Source: an uncultured Pelagibacteraceae bacterium
GTDB taxonomy: Bacteria > Pseudomonadota > Alphaproteobacteria > Pelagibacterales > Pelagibacteraceae
Reading direction: 5' to 3'
Assembly: GCA_902524945.1 (NCBI GenBank)
Contig: CABZFF010000004.1
Location: forward strand, 22,410-86,409
DNA: 64,000 nt
In this document: positions 37,492 through 46,573 of the stretch, in pieces
Position numbering within the stretch: the first letter of the stretch is position 1
How the letters are laid out: each line of letters opens with the position of its first letter
Notes under the pieces: generated by a model
What the model was told of the DNA's origin: nothing
The model's input: only the letters and a program-made list of their open reading frames with translations
Database searches by the model: none
Made by a program: the position numbers and the translations under genes

Positions 37492-38289
37492 ATGTCATCA
37501 CCAACAATATTAGCGATCATAAATCAAAAAGGCGGTGTAGGAAAAACAACTACAGTAATAAACTTAGCTGCGTCACTGTCCATTATGGGTCGAAACAATC
37601 TGGTAATTGACTTAGATCCACAAGGCAATGCAACAACTGGGTTAGGTAAGAATAATAATGATGAAGATAAAAATGTTTACAATCTTTTAATAAAAAAAAT
37701 TGACATAGAAAATACAATTCAGAAAACAGATATAAAAAATCTAGATTTAATAGGTTCACACGTAAATCTTTCTGGTCTCGAAGTTGAGACAGCCAATGAT
37801 TCAAATAGAGCATTTGTTTTAAAAGAAATTCTAAATTTGAAAAAAAACAGCGCATTAAAAAAATATGATAATATTTTTATAGACTGTCCCCCGTCCTTGA
37901 GCTTACTAACTATAATGGCATTGGTTGCTTCAGATGAATTGTTGGTGCCACTTCAAACAGAATTTTTTGCATTAGAAGGTATTACTCAACTTGTAAAAAC
38001 TATAGACCGCATTAAAGAAAATCTTAATCCTAGTCTTAAGATCAGAGGTATCTTGCTAACAATGTTTGACAAAAGAAATAAACTTTCTTCTGAGGTTGAT
38101 AGAGAAGCTAGAAACTATTTCAAAGAAAAAGTGTATCAAACTGTTATTCAAAGAAACGTTCGTTTATCCGAGGCGCCTTCACACGGATTACCTTGCGTAG
38201 TATATGACAAAAATTGTGTTGGAAGTAAATCTTATTTCAAATTAGCCGAAGAATTTTTAAAAAAAAATCAAATTGAAAGTGCCGCATGA
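37492..38289 (+). CDS. parA: chromosome partitioning ATPase ParA
   Basis: A 265-residue Walker-type partition ATPase. The deviant P-loop 'INQKGGVGKTTTVINLA' is at residues ~10-26, with 'NLVIDLDPQGNATTGLG' (A') and 'YDNIFIDCPPSLSLLT' (Walker B) following. It drives segregation of ParB-parS complexes. It follows rsmG with no spacer, overlaps parB by 4 bases, and lies next to two parS-like sites, so a full chromosomal Par system is present. Confidence 0.97.
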   Translation: MSSPTILAIINQKGGVGKTTTVINLAASLSIMGRNNLVIDLDPQGNATTGLGKNNNDEDKNVYNLLIKKIDIENTIQKTDIKNLDLIGSHVNLSGLEVETANDSNRAFVLKEILNLKKNSALKKYDNIFIDCPPSLSLLTIMALVASDELLVPLQTEFFALEGITQLVKTIDRIKENLNPSLKIRGILLTMFDKRNKLSSEVDREARNYFKEKVYQTVIQRNVRLSEAPSHGLPCVVYDKNCVGSKSYFKLAEEFLKKNQIESAA

Positions 38290-39140
38290 GTCCAGGAAAA
38301 AAGAAAGGTCTAGGTAGGGGATTGTCCGCATTATTTGGAGACACTACTCCTGAAGAAAAAAAACCTCTAACTAATCAATATAATACAGCGGCAATTTCTG
38401 ATTTATCTCGAAATCCATATCAACCAAGACAAAGTTTTAAAGAGGAAAAACTTGAGGAATTAACTAATTCTATAAGGAAAAATGGCATTATTCAGCCAAT
38501 AGCAGTAAGACCCAGCAAGTCAGATTCCAACAAATATGAAATAGTAGCAGGGGAAAGAAGATGGCTAGCAGCTCAAAGGGCAGGATTGCACGAAATCCCA
38601 ATTACAATATTAGATTTATCTGATGTTGAGTCTCTAGAAGTTGCAATTGTTGAGAATATTCAGAGAGATGATCTTAATCCGATTGAAGAAGCAAAAGGAT
38701 ACAAAAGATTGAATGAGGAATTTGAATATGACCACGAAAGTATTTCAAAATTGATGTCTAAAAGCAGAAGTCATATTAGCAACACATTAAGATTACTTTC
38801 ATTACCTTCAGATGTAATTGCAATGTTAGAGGAAGGCACATTGTCTTCTGGTCAAGCAAGACCATTAATCGGGATTTCTAATGCTTCTTCTATTGCTGAA
38901 GAAATAGTTTCAAAAAATTACAGCGCAAGGAAAGTTGAGTATTTAACTCGAAACAAAAAGAGTAATCTAAAAGAAAAAACTGTTGATGCTAATATTCTTA
39001 AAACACAAGAAAGAATCGAAAAAATATTAGGGTTAAAGGTTAATATTATTAACAAAAAAAATAATTCAGGTAAGGTAACTATTCAATATAAAGATTTAGA
39101 TCAGTTCGAGTTAATATCAAGTCTTCTGACTAAGCATTAG
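38286..39140 (+). CDS. parB: chromosome partitioning protein ParB
   Basis: A 284-residue CTPase and parS-binding protein. The N-terminal 'KKGLGRGLSALFGD' is the ParA-stimulating region. 'NPYQPRQSFKEEKLEELTNSIRKNGIIQPIAVRP' and 'YEIVAGERRWLAAQRAG' (the CTP-binding GERR-W box) come next, then the helix-turn-helix 'HESISKLMSKSRSHISNTLRLLSLP', and a C-terminal dimer domain. It overlaps parA by 4 bases and convergent holA by 11. Confidence 0.97.
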   Translation: MSPGKKKGLGRGLSALFGDTTPEEKKPLTNQYNTAAISDLSRNPYQPRQSFKEEKLEELTNSIRKNGIIQPIAVRPSKSDSNKYEIVAGERRWLAAQRAGLHEIPITILDLSDVESLEVAIVENIQRDDLNPIEEAKGYKRLNEEFEYDHESISKLMSKSRSHISNTLRLLSLPSDVIAMLEEGTLSSGQARPLIGISNASSIAEEIVSKNYSARKVEYLTRNKKSNLKEKTVDANILKTQERIEKILGLKVNIINKKNNSGKVTIQYKDLDQFELISSLLTKH

Positions 39141-40122
39141 CAATTCTACAAATATCCACTATTAATTTTTTAATCAATACTGAATTATTCGTGGGGTAGC
39201 TTGATTTTAAACTTATCTCCAAGTTATAGGTCTTTTTAAGCAAAGTTATTATTTTTTTTTTATTCCACTTTTTTGCTTGTAAAATAAAATTTTGTTTGTC
39301 TTTCCAAAAAATAGGCGGTTTTAGCTCACTTATTGCTTGTTCTATGTTATTTTTATTAGTTTCTCTTATTTCTAATAGTTTTTTTAACCTTTGATTAATT
39401 AAATTGATGTAATACACATTTTTATCATTATCTATAACAGTGTCACTTAGTAATTCATTAGTTTTATTTCTATCTCCAATTAATGCTTTATCTTTAAGTT
39501 TATTAAAATCATCATTAATTTTAGTATTTAATAGTTCCTCTAATTTTTCTGTATCAAGATTTTTGTCTTGAAAATACATTACTATTTTATCTAATTCATT
39601 TTGCAACTTTGATCTTTCTAAATTAGAATTATTTAAAATAATATTGATATTGTCAGGTGTCATACTTTTAAAGTCTTTTAATTTTTTTTGAATTAATTTT
39701 CTAATTCCAATTTCATTATCTTGATAGCATGCAATAATAGCAAGATCTTTTGCTTTTTCAAAAAAATTTCTTAGTTTAGATCTTTTTTCTAAATTTTCTG
39801 AAAATAAAAAAATTTTTTGGTCTTTTATAATTTTACTAATTTCCTCAATTAAATTATATATTTTATCATCCGTTTGATCTATTAAAATAACTTTTTCTTC
39901 TTGAAATAGTGAATCATTTTTTATTTCATTAAATAGTAATTCATTATTTTTTAAAAGTTCATCTTGAGCAAATCTTATTATGCTATTTTTTTTATTTTTT
40001 TCTTTTATTAAGCTTTTAAATTCATTTATTAGCCCAAGATTCTCGCCATAAAATAAAGCAATATTAACACTTTTTAAATTTTCGAAATTTTCTTCGAGAT
40101 TGTAACTTTTATATTGCATCAA
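39130..40122 (-). CDS. holA: DNA polymerase III delta subunit
   Basis: A 330-residue clamp-loader subunit. Sequence identity is low, as usual for delta, but 'NIALFYGENLGLINEFKSLI', 'DSLFQEEKVILIDQTDDKIYNLIEE' and 'FLFSENLEKRSKLRNFFEKAKDLAIIACYQDNE' match the family pattern. Its position after leuS and lptE is the conserved alphaproteobacterial order. It overlaps lptE by 14 bases at its start and parB by 11 at its end. Confidence 0.87.
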   Translation of the reverse strand: MMQYKSYNLEENFENLKSVNIALFYGENLGLINEFKSLIKEKNKKNSIIRFAQDELLKNNELLFNEIKNDSLFQEEKVILIDQTDDKIYNLIEEISKIIKDQKIFLFSENLEKRSKLRNFFEKAKDLAIIACYQDNEIGIRKLIQKKLKDFKSMTPDNINIILNNSNLERSKLQNELDKIVMYFQDKNLDTEKLEELLNTKINDDFNKLKDKALIGDRNKTNELLSDTVIDNDKNVYYINLINQRLKKLLEIRETNKNNIEQAISELKPPIFWKDKQNFILQAKKWNKKKIITLLKKTYNLEISLKSSYPTNNSVLIKKLIVDICRIANA

Positions 40123-40576
40123 GTTTAATTACTAATTCTTTTTTTAAATCTTCTGACAAACTATCTATTAACAATTCTACTAATTTTTTTTCATTACTTA
40201 GTGTCTCTGACATTTTTGATTGAACGCTATAATCTCCAGTGGCAAACTTGGAGAACGAATAAATATTTAAATCGCCTATTAAATTAAACTTGATTTCTGA
40301 TTTTATAGTTATTTGATATTTCGTAATCTCATTTTTAATATTTTTTTCTTTAATGCTCTTAGATTTTGAACTATTTAATTTAATTTTAATAAGTTTTTTT
40401 TCTCCAACTTTTGAACTAATAAGAAGCTTATTTTTAATTACAAAATTTATTTTTTTATCACCAGATGTTTCAATACTTGAAATTTCAAAATTACTTAATT
40501 TTGATTGATCTACAATTTTAAAACCACATCCTGTAGTCATTAAAATAAGCAAAAATACTTTTAAGTAATTTTTCAT
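40109..40576 (-). CDS. lptE: LPS-assembly lipoprotein LptE
   Basis: A 155-residue lipoprotein with signal peptide '[19 protein letters not shown]', whose Cys near residue 17 would be lipidated. LptE plugs the LptD barrel that inserts lipopolysaccharide in the outer membrane. Similarity is weak by nature, so position between leuS and holA carries much of the call. It overlaps leuS by 4 bases and holA by 14. Confidence 0.8.
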   Translation of the reverse strand: MKNYLKVFLLILMTTGCGFKIVDQSKLSNFEISSIETSGDKKINFVIKNKLLISSKVGEKKLIKIKLNSSKSKSIKEKNIKNEITKYQITIKSEIKFNLIGDLNIYSFSKFATGDYSVQSKMSETLSNEKKLVELLIDSLSEDLKKELVIKLDAI

Positions 40577-43095
40577 TGTTTATTGATTATATAATTCAAA
40601 ATTCTATTTTTAACGAAAATAGTTCTAATAATTTTTTTTCTATCAATATATTTTTTGACTTTAGAATTTTTGAGAATAATTTCATTTATTTCATTTTCCA
40701 TCAAATCTTTTTTTATATCGACTATATCTCTTGTTTTCCCATTTACTTGAATAGCAATTTTTACTTGATTTAAAAGGTTCTTTTTATCGATTTTTGGCCA
40801 AGTATCGTATGTTTTACAATTAAGTAACTCTAAACACTCATAAGCTAAGTGAGGTGTAAATGGAATCATTAGTTTCATAATATTGGTTAGATTAATCTTT
40901 AATGATTGATTGCTTACTTCAGTGTCTAATTGATCTCTAATTAATTTATGAATTTCATAAAAAAGTGCAATAGCTACGTTAAATCTAAAGTTTTTAATTG
41001 CATTATCAATTTTATTTACAAACTCATTTATTTTCGAATTAAATTCTTTTTGAATTTTATTATTAATCTTTTTTTCTTTTCTAGTTGCAGTTAAAAAATT
41101 TAAATTCCAAACTCTTTGTAAAAATTTGTTTGCTGAGGAAACTCCAGAATCTGACCACTGAACATCTTTTTCAGGAGGACTGTCCGATAAGATAAACCAT
41201 CTAACTGCATCAGCTCCATATTCATTTATCATTTTTTCTGGATCAATTGTATTTTTCTTAGATTTCGACATGGACTCTGGAGGACCTATTATAACTTTTG
41301 AATTATCTAATTTTCTCTTTGCTGTATTAGCGTCTATTTTTTCAATTTCATCAGGGTATAACCAATTACCATCTAGATCCTTATAAGATTCATGGCAGAC
41401 CATTCCTTGTGTAAATAAGTTCTTAAACGGTTCATTCAAATCAAAATCCTTGTAACAACTACTTATTCCTTTTGTGAAGAATCTGGAATAGAGAAGGTGT
41501 AATATAGCATGTTCTATACCTCCAATATATTGGTCAACAGGCATCCAATAATCTATTTCACTTTTTTCAAAAGGTGAAGATTTATGATTAGGTGAACAAA
41601 ATCGCAGAAAGTACCAAGAGGAGTCCACAAAAGTATCTAAAGTATCTGTTTCTCTTGTTGCCTTTTTTCCAGTAGATTTTTGAGTTGTATTTTTCCAAGT
41701 TGGATGAGAGTCCAAGGGGTTACCGTTAGTATCTAAATCAATATCTTCAGGTAGCTCTATAGGTAATTCACTTTTGTCTACAGGAACCACTTTGCCATCT
41801 TCAAGATAGATCATAGGTATAGGACATCCCCAGTATCGTTGTCGAGAAACTCCCCAATCTTTTAATCTATATAAAGTTTTTCTTTTACCTAAATTTAACC
41901 TCTCAATTTCAGTGATAATTTTTTCTTTAGCTTTTAGAACTTCTAAACCATTTAAAAAATCAGAATTTATTATATTACCGTTTCCGGTATAAGCTTCTTT
42001 AAGATTAGTACTGTTCGAACCATCAGAAACAACTTTAATAATTTCAAGATCATATTTTTTTGCAAAATCAAAATCTCTCTGGTCATGAGCTGGACATCCA
42101 AATATTGCACCTGTTCCATAATCCATTAAAACGAAGTTTGCAAAATAAACCGGTATTTTTTTATCTTTTAAAAAAGGATGTTTAACGAGTAAATTAGTAT
42201 TAAAACCTAACTTTTCTGCATTTGCCAAAGCTTCCTCAGTAGTACCAGTTTTGTTGCACTCTTTTTTAAATTTTACAAACTCCTCGTTATCAATAAATTT
42301 TTCATTTAATTTATGGTCAACCGATAACGCTATAAAAGTAGCTCCAAATATAGTATCAGGTCGCGTTGTAAAAATATTTATTCTTTCATCACTTTCATTT
42401 ATTTGGAAATTAATTTCACACCCAAAAGATTTTCCTATCCAATTTTTTTGCATGAGCTTAACCTTTTCAGGCCAACCTTTTAAAACTTCTAAATCATTGA
42501 GCAAATTTTCTGAAAATTTTGTGATATTGAAGAACCATTGAGAAAGCTTTTTCCTTTGAACAACAGCGTTAGATCTCCATCCTTTACCGTTAATAACTTG
42601 TTCATTTGCAAGTACAGTTTTTTCGACAGGATCCCAGTTGACATAATTTTCTTTTTTAGAAACAAGCCCTGAATTATAAAAGTCAATAAATAGCTCTTGC
42701 TGATGTTTATAATATTCTTTATCACAAGTAGAGATTTCTTTTGACCAATCGATTGATAAACCTAGCAATTTTAATTGATTTTTCATGACTTTAATATTTT
42801 CATTAGTCCATTTCTTTGGATGTAGGTTGTTAGTTTTCGATGCATTTTCTGCAGGTAAACCAAACGCATCCCATCCCATTGGATGTAAAACATTAAATCC
42901 ATTAAGGTATTTGTATCGAGCAATCACATCACCAATTGTATAATTTCTTACATGTCCCATGTGTATTTTACCCGATGGATATGGAAACATTTCTAAACAA
43001 TAATATTTTTTATCTGAATTATTTCTAGATACAGAATTAGTAGTTTCTTTTTCTCGCCACTTTTTTTCTACGTTTAGAAAGTTGTATCTTTCCAT
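40573..43095 (-). CDS. leuS: leucyl-tRNA synthetase
   Basis: An 840-residue class-I synthetase. The HIGH-type motif is '[19 protein letters not shown]' near residue 38. The CP1 editing domain has '[18 protein letters not shown]' and '[21 protein letters not shown]', and the KMSKS motif is '[16 protein letters not shown]' near residue 610. Length is normal. It is read leftward before lptE and holA and follows the DUF3576 gene by 14 bases. Confidence 0.98.
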   Translation of the reverse strand: MERYNFLNVEKKWREKETTNSVSRNNSDKKYYCLEMFPYPSGKIHMGHVRNYTIGDVIARYKYLNGFNVLHPMGWDAFGLPAENASKTNNLHPKKWTNENIKVMKNQLKLLGLSIDWSKEISTCDKEYYKHQQELFIDFYNSGLVSKKENYVNWDPVEKTVLANEQVINGKGWRSNAVVQRKKLSQWFFNITKFSENLLNDLEVLKGWPEKVKLMQKNWIGKSFGCEINFQINESDERINIFTTRPDTIFGATFIALSVDHKLNEKFIDNEEFVKFKKECNKTGTTEEALANAEKLGFNTNLLVKHPFLKDKKIPVYFANFVLMDYGTGAIFGCPAHDQRDFDFAKKYDLEIIKVVSDGSNSTNLKEAYTGNGNIINSDFLNGLEVLKAKEKIITEIERLNLGKRKTLYRLKDWGVSRQRYWGCPIPMIYLEDGKVVPVDKSELPIELPEDIDLDTNGNPLDSHPTWKNTTQKSTGKKATRETDTLDTFVDSSWYFLRFCSPNHKSSPFEKSEIDYWMPVDQYIGGIEHAILHLLYSRFFTKGISSCYKDFDLNEPFKNLFTQGMVCHESYKDLDGNWLYPDEIEKIDANTAKRKLDNSKVIIGPPESMSKSKKNTIDPEKMINEYGADAVRWFILSDSPPEKDVQWSDSGVSSANKFLQRVWNLNFLTATRKEKKINNKIQKEFNSKINEFVNKIDNAIKNFRFNVAIALFYEIHKLIRDQLDTEVSNQSLKINLTNIMKLMIPFTPHLAYECLELLNCKTYDTWPKIDKKNLLNQVKIAIQVNGKTRDIVDIKKDLMENEINEIILKNSKVKKYIDRKKIIRTIFVKNRILNYIINKQ

Positions 43096-43109
43096 TTAAT
43101 TAAATTTGA

Positions 43110-43661
43110 TTATTTCTTTTTTTTTGGATTTTTTGAGTCAATTTCAAATCTTGCAGCTTTTGCTAAAATAGACTTTTGTAATTCAAATTTTATTTTTGAG
43201 TCAATTTCTCTTACTGTGCAATTTTCGTTTATTTTACATTTTTTATTATGTACTATTACTTTTATACTATCTGATCTAACTTCATTAGATAAAAATCTCA
43301 AAGTAATCTTTATTGAGTCGTTCGTACCTGCGCCATCACTGTACCAATCTGTGATGATTATTCCTCCGGAGTAATCAACTGTAGTTAGTGGCATAAAATC
43401 AATAGTTTCTAAAGATGCTCGCCACAAAGGATTTGAGGTACTGAACTCATAATTAGTTGATTTATTTCCCCCAAATGCACCCTTAAGACTAATTCCTCTT
43501 CCCATCTCAATGTTTTGTCTTGCTCTATCTTGCGCGTTAACTGGCCTATCTTTTTCAACTTTTCCTGGCTTTAAAGCTTGAGGCACAGAGCATGAAGCCG
43601 TAAAAATTAATAAACACACTAAGATTTGTAGATTTTTAATAGTCATTTGATTTAAATACAT
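43110..43661 (-). CDS. DUF3576 lipoprotein
   Basis: A 183-residue predicted lipoprotein ('LQILVCLLIFTASCSVP'). The body matches the DUF3576 pattern: 'NPLWRASLETIDFMPLTTVDYSGGIIITDWYSD' and 'DSIKITLRFLSNEVRSDSIKVIVH'. Function is unknown. In alphaproteobacteria this gene typically precedes leuS-lptE-holA, as here, hinting at an outer-membrane role. Its tail ends in a run of lysines. It is divergent from the porin gene across a 173-base gap. Confidence 0.88.
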   Translation of the reverse strand: MYLNQMTIKNLQILVCLLIFTASCSVPQALKPGKVEKDRPVNAQDRARQNIEMGRGISLKGAFGGNKSTNYEFSTSNPLWRASLETIDFMPLTTVDYSGGIIITDWYSDGAGTNDSIKITLRFLSNEVRSDSIKVIVHNKKCKINENCTVREIDSKIKFELQKSILAKAARFEIDSKNPKKKK

Positions 43662-43834
43662 TTATAGAACAAAAAATACAGATTCTACAGTCTTTTTAGA
43701 GTTGCAAAAATATCACACATTAGAAAAAATTGCCAGTTAAATTGAGGATTTTAACTAAAATCTTAGACCATCAGTTATAAATCTACAATTAATAATTAAT
43801 TTTATTAATTTTGTTAAATTAACAAAGGAAATAT

Positions 43835-44842
43835 ATGAAACTAACAAAAATATTAGTTGCTTTATCATTCTTGTTTGCAGTTTCAACAGCTAACGCTGGT
43901 GAATTAACTGTAACAGGTAGTATGCAAGCAACTTACCAATCAGAAGTTGATGGTGTAACTGGTAACCCATTAGGTATGGACAGAGAATTAAAATTCGCTG
44001 GTTCAACTGAATTGGATAACGGCATCACAGTTTCTGTAATGCAAGATACAGGTGATTCATTAACATTTGGTAACTCTTTAATTACCTTCGGAGGTGTTGC
44101 TGGTCTAGTAGACGTAAGCATAGGTTCTGACGGTGGAGTTGTAGATGCAATTGATGATATCACTCCAAATGCTTTTGAAGAAGCTAACGCAACTTCAGGA
44201 ACATACAATGATATCGGTGACGACGCGAGTAACACTGGTATAACTTTAGCATTTGCAGTACCTTACTTAGGTGACTTCAAAACTAAATACATTCCAAAAC
44301 ACGATGGTAACAAGAACGCAGATAAAGAAGCATCTGCTGCTACTGATTCTGCTGTAGGAAGTATGTCTTCATACTCACTAGTAACAGACTTAGGTGCGTT
44401 ACCAGTTGCTGGAGATGTATTAGGTGGTGCTAAATTAACATTAGGTTATTTAGATCATGACCATTCAACTGTAGCTGGAACAGACGACGCAATGGATGCA
44501 ACAGCAGCTTTAACTTATGGAAACGGACCATTATCTCTTGGTATCCAATACAAATTCCATAACGAAGGTTCTTCAAATTCTGCAAACTCTGTGGAGTACA
44601 AAGATACAGTTATCGGTTTAGCTTATGCTGTAAATGACGCTTTATCTATTTCTTACAATAGATATGAGTCATATAAGCATGACAAAGCTGGTTCACCTAT
44701 CCAAGAAACTGACGCGATAAGCATTGGTTACACAATGGGTGGAATGACTATCGGTTTCCAAGACGCAGGAACTGATAATGCTGCTTATGTAAAAGACTCA
44801 ACTGACGATACTAGAACAGTATCTGTTGTAGTTGCGTTCTAA
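43835..44842 (+). CDS. outer-membrane porin
   Basis: A 335-residue protein with a cleavable signal peptide ('MKLTKILVALSFLFAVSTANA', 21 residues) and a barrel of short alternating strands rich in Gly, Thr, Asp and Ala, ending in the C-terminal Phe ('VSVVVAF') needed for BAM recognition. It resembles the general porin fold of alphaproteobacteria. A good ribosome-binding site (AAAGGAAAT), biased codons and a strong terminator mark it as highly expressed. Low lysine-to-acid ratio contrasts with its neighbours. Substrate selectivity cannot be read from the sequence. Confidence 0.88.
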   Translation: MKLTKILVALSFLFAVSTANAGELTVTGSMQATYQSEVDGVTGNPLGMDRELKFAGSTELDNGITVSVMQDTGDSLTFGNSLITFGGVAGLVDVSIGSDGGVVDAIDDITPNAFEEANATSGTYNDIGDDASNTGITLAFAVPYLGDFKTKYIPKHDGNKNADKEASAATDSAVGSMSSYSLVTDLGALPVAGDVLGGAKLTLGYLDHDHSTVAGTDDAMDATAALTYGNGPLSLGIQYKFHNEGSSNSANSVEYKDTVIGLAYAVNDALSISYNRYESYKHDKAGSPIQETDAISIGYTMGGMTIGFQDAGTDNAAYVKDSTDDTRTVSVVVAF

Positions 44843-44861
44843 TAGTATAATACTTTAAAAA

Positions 44862-45434
44862 TTAAAAAAGCCGGCTAATTATCTTAGCCGGCTTTTTTTT
44901 TATTTCGGATAAAATTGCAAAACCTTCACACTTAACCATCTTTAATTTATTTAGTGTAGTAAAGTTTATACCTCCTAAAGGTATAATTCCTTTAAATACC
45001 AAACTATGATTGTTGAACTTATTTATACCCAAAAAACTCTGTTTAGTTTTATAACTCACCAGAAATATTCTTGATAGAAATATATTTTTACAACCTTGTT
45101 TTCTTTTTTGGCTTATTTCGTTGTAATTATGAGCTGAACCAATAACTTCAAAATTATTTCTTTTATAATTTAAAGATTTTAAACTCTTGTTATGGGCAGA
45201 TAAATATATTCCATCCGATCTCACTGAAGATGCTAATCCAAAATTATTTGCAATAAAAAATTTTATTGATTTTAATTTGCATCTTTTTCTAAATTTGATT
45301 AAATCGGAGATATTTTCTTTATTTTCTTTATTTCTATATATAATAATAAACTTATTGTATTTTTTAATATCATCAATATTAATATCTCTGGTATTTTGTA
45401 TAATTAAGAAATAAAATTTTTTAAATGAAAACAT
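44862..45434 (-). CDS. divergent thiamine-phosphate-synthase-like (ThiE/TenI) protein
   Basis: A 190-residue protein with the ThiE/TenI barrel pattern. 'FFIANNFGLASSVRSDGIYLSAHN' stands where ThiE has 'inDrvdlAlavgAdGvHlGq', and 'VIGSAHNYNEISQKRKQGCKNIFLSRIF' and 'IIPLGGINFTTLNKLKMVKCEGFAILSEI' fit the later strands. The Asp-Arg and His-Leu-Gly-Gln residues of true ThiE are missing, so catalysis is doubtful. Its last residues are encoded by the porin terminator hairpin. Its ATG directly abuts that of the divergent PLP-binding gene (CATATG). Confidence 0.7.
   Translation of the reverse strand: MFSFKKFYFLIIQNTRDINIDDIKKYNKFIIIYRNKENKENISDLIKFRKRCKLKSIKFFIANNFGLASSVRSDGIYLSAHNKSLKSLNYKRNNFEVIGSAHNYNEISQKRKQGCKNIFLSRIFLVSYKTKQSFLGINKFNNHSLVFKGIIPLGGINFTTLNKLKMVKCEGFAILSEIKKKPAKIISRLF
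44864..44900. terminator. strong bidirectional terminator of the porin gene, overlapping a convergent CDS
   Basis: A perfect 15-bp stem, AAAAAAGCCGGCTAA / TTAGCCGGCTTTTTT, encloses a 5-base loop and ends in a T tract on the plus strand, 21 bases after the porin stop. On the minus strand the same stem is followed by TTTTTT-AA-TTTTT. The hairpin supplies the last codons of the ThiE-like gene, whose stop is at 44862-44864. Confidence 0.95.
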
Positions 45435-46085
45435 ATGAGTAATATAATTGATAGTTTTAACAAAATAAAATCCAATATTACTAAATTAAAAGTAAAAAAA
45501 GATGTCAATATAGTTGCTGTAAGTAAAACTTTCTCACTTCAACATATAAAGCCATTAATTGATGTTGGCCATATTCATTTTGGTGAGAACAAAGTGCAAG
45601 AAGCTATTGCGAAATGGACAGAACAAAAAAAAAGCAATAGAGAAATTAAATTACATATGGTTGGTAAATTACAGAGCAATAAGGCGAAGGACGCTGCTAG
45701 AATTTTTGATTATATTCATTCCTTAGGTTCACAGAAGCTAGCTGATATTCTTTCCAATTTTGAAAAAGATAATAATAAATCTTTAAAGTATTTTATTCAG
45801 GTAAATATTGGAAATGAAGCTCAAAAATCAGGTATTCCAGCTAATGAATTGGAACCTTTTTTTTATTACTGCGCAAAAGAAAAAAACTTAGATATTATTG
45901 GTTTAATGGTAATACCTCCAAATGATCAAAATTCAAAAAAATATTTCAAAATTATAAACGAATTAAATGCATCTATGGGTTTAAAAGAATTAAGCATGGG
46001 GATGTCGGCTGATTATGAGGAAGCCATCTCTCATAACGCAACTTTTGTGAGAATTGGAAGCCTTATATTTGGAAATAGATCTTAA
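45435..46085 (+). CDS. YggS-family pyridoxal-phosphate-binding protein (PLPBP)
   Basis: A 216-residue TIM-barrel PLP-homeostasis protein. The PLP lysine is in 'NIVAVSKTFSLQHIKPLIDVGHIHFGENKVQEA'. 'LHMVGKLQSNKAKDAARIFDYIHSLGS' and the phosphate loop 'LSMGMSADYEEAISHNATFVRIGSLIFG' are conserved. These proteins have no known catalytic activity but balance B6 vitamers. It has no 5' gap to the divergent ThiE-like gene, and its TAA shares TTAA with the convergent L,D-transpeptidase gene. Confidence 0.95.
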   Translation: MSNIIDSFNKIKSNITKLKVKKDVNIVAVSKTFSLQHIKPLIDVGHIHFGENKVQEAIAKWTEQKKSNREIKLHMVGKLQSNKAKDAARIFDYIHSLGSQKLADILSNFEKDNNKSLKYFIQVNIGNEAQKSGIPANELEPFFYYCAKEKNLDIIGLMVIPPNDQNSKKYFKIINELNASMGLKELSMGMSADYEEAISHNATFVRIGSLIFGNRS

Positions 46086-46573
46086 AAAATTTTTATCTTT
46101 GTATTTCTGTTAATTATTTTCAATAACTTTTTAAGTTCATTTTTTTTAATAGCTACACATCCTTTAGTAGGGGAAAAGTCTCTCTTAGCAACATGAATAA
46201 AAATAGCACTCCCTTTGTTTTTTTTAAATGGTCTCATATTAAAATTTATAACTAAAATTAAATCATAAATATTATCTTTACGATAAAGTTTTTCATGTGA
46301 AAAGTTAAATGGAAGTTTTATAATTTTATTATATTTACTAGAGCTAGAGTCATCACACCAACCCATATTTTTTTTAATAATAATTTTTTTAACTTTAGTT
46401 CTAAGGCCTTTTATTCTGTCTTTCCGGTAGTATAACTCTTTAATTTTAAATATTCCTCTTGGGGTAGTAAGATCTCCCTCTTTTTTCCTGCTTTTTATTC
46501 CCCTTTTACCAATCGTACATTTTACTTTATAATCCTTATAAGAAAGAATTTTATTTTTAACAATTATATGCAT
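46082..46573 (-). CDS. L,D-transpeptidase (YkuD domain)
   Basis: A 163-residue protein that is almost entirely a YkuD domain. 'CTIGKRGIKSRKKEGDLTTPRGIFKI' is the N-terminal strand pair, and 'IFIHVAKRDFSPTKGCVAIKKNEL' holds the catalytic His and Cys. Such enzymes form 3-3 peptidoglycan crosslinks or attach proteins to the wall. No signal peptide is visible, unusual for a periplasmic enzyme but seen in short alphaproteobacterial versions. Its start codon interlocks with that of the divergent regulator in the palindrome ATGCAT. Confidence 0.9.
   Translation of the reverse strand: MHIIVKNKILSYKDYKVKCTIGKRGIKSRKKEGDLTTPRGIFKIKELYYRKDRIKGLRTKVKKIIIKKNMGWCDDSSSSKYNKIIKLPFNFSHEKLYRKDNIYDLILVINFNMRPFKKNKGSAIFIHVAKRDFSPTKGCVAIKKNELKKLLKIINRNTKIKIF

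Noticed and set aside
43747-43762. GATTTT-AACT-AAAATC hairpin upstream of the porin as a riboswitch or leader structure
   Set aside because: Only six A/T-rich pairs, no recognised riboswitch core; likely chance in this composition.
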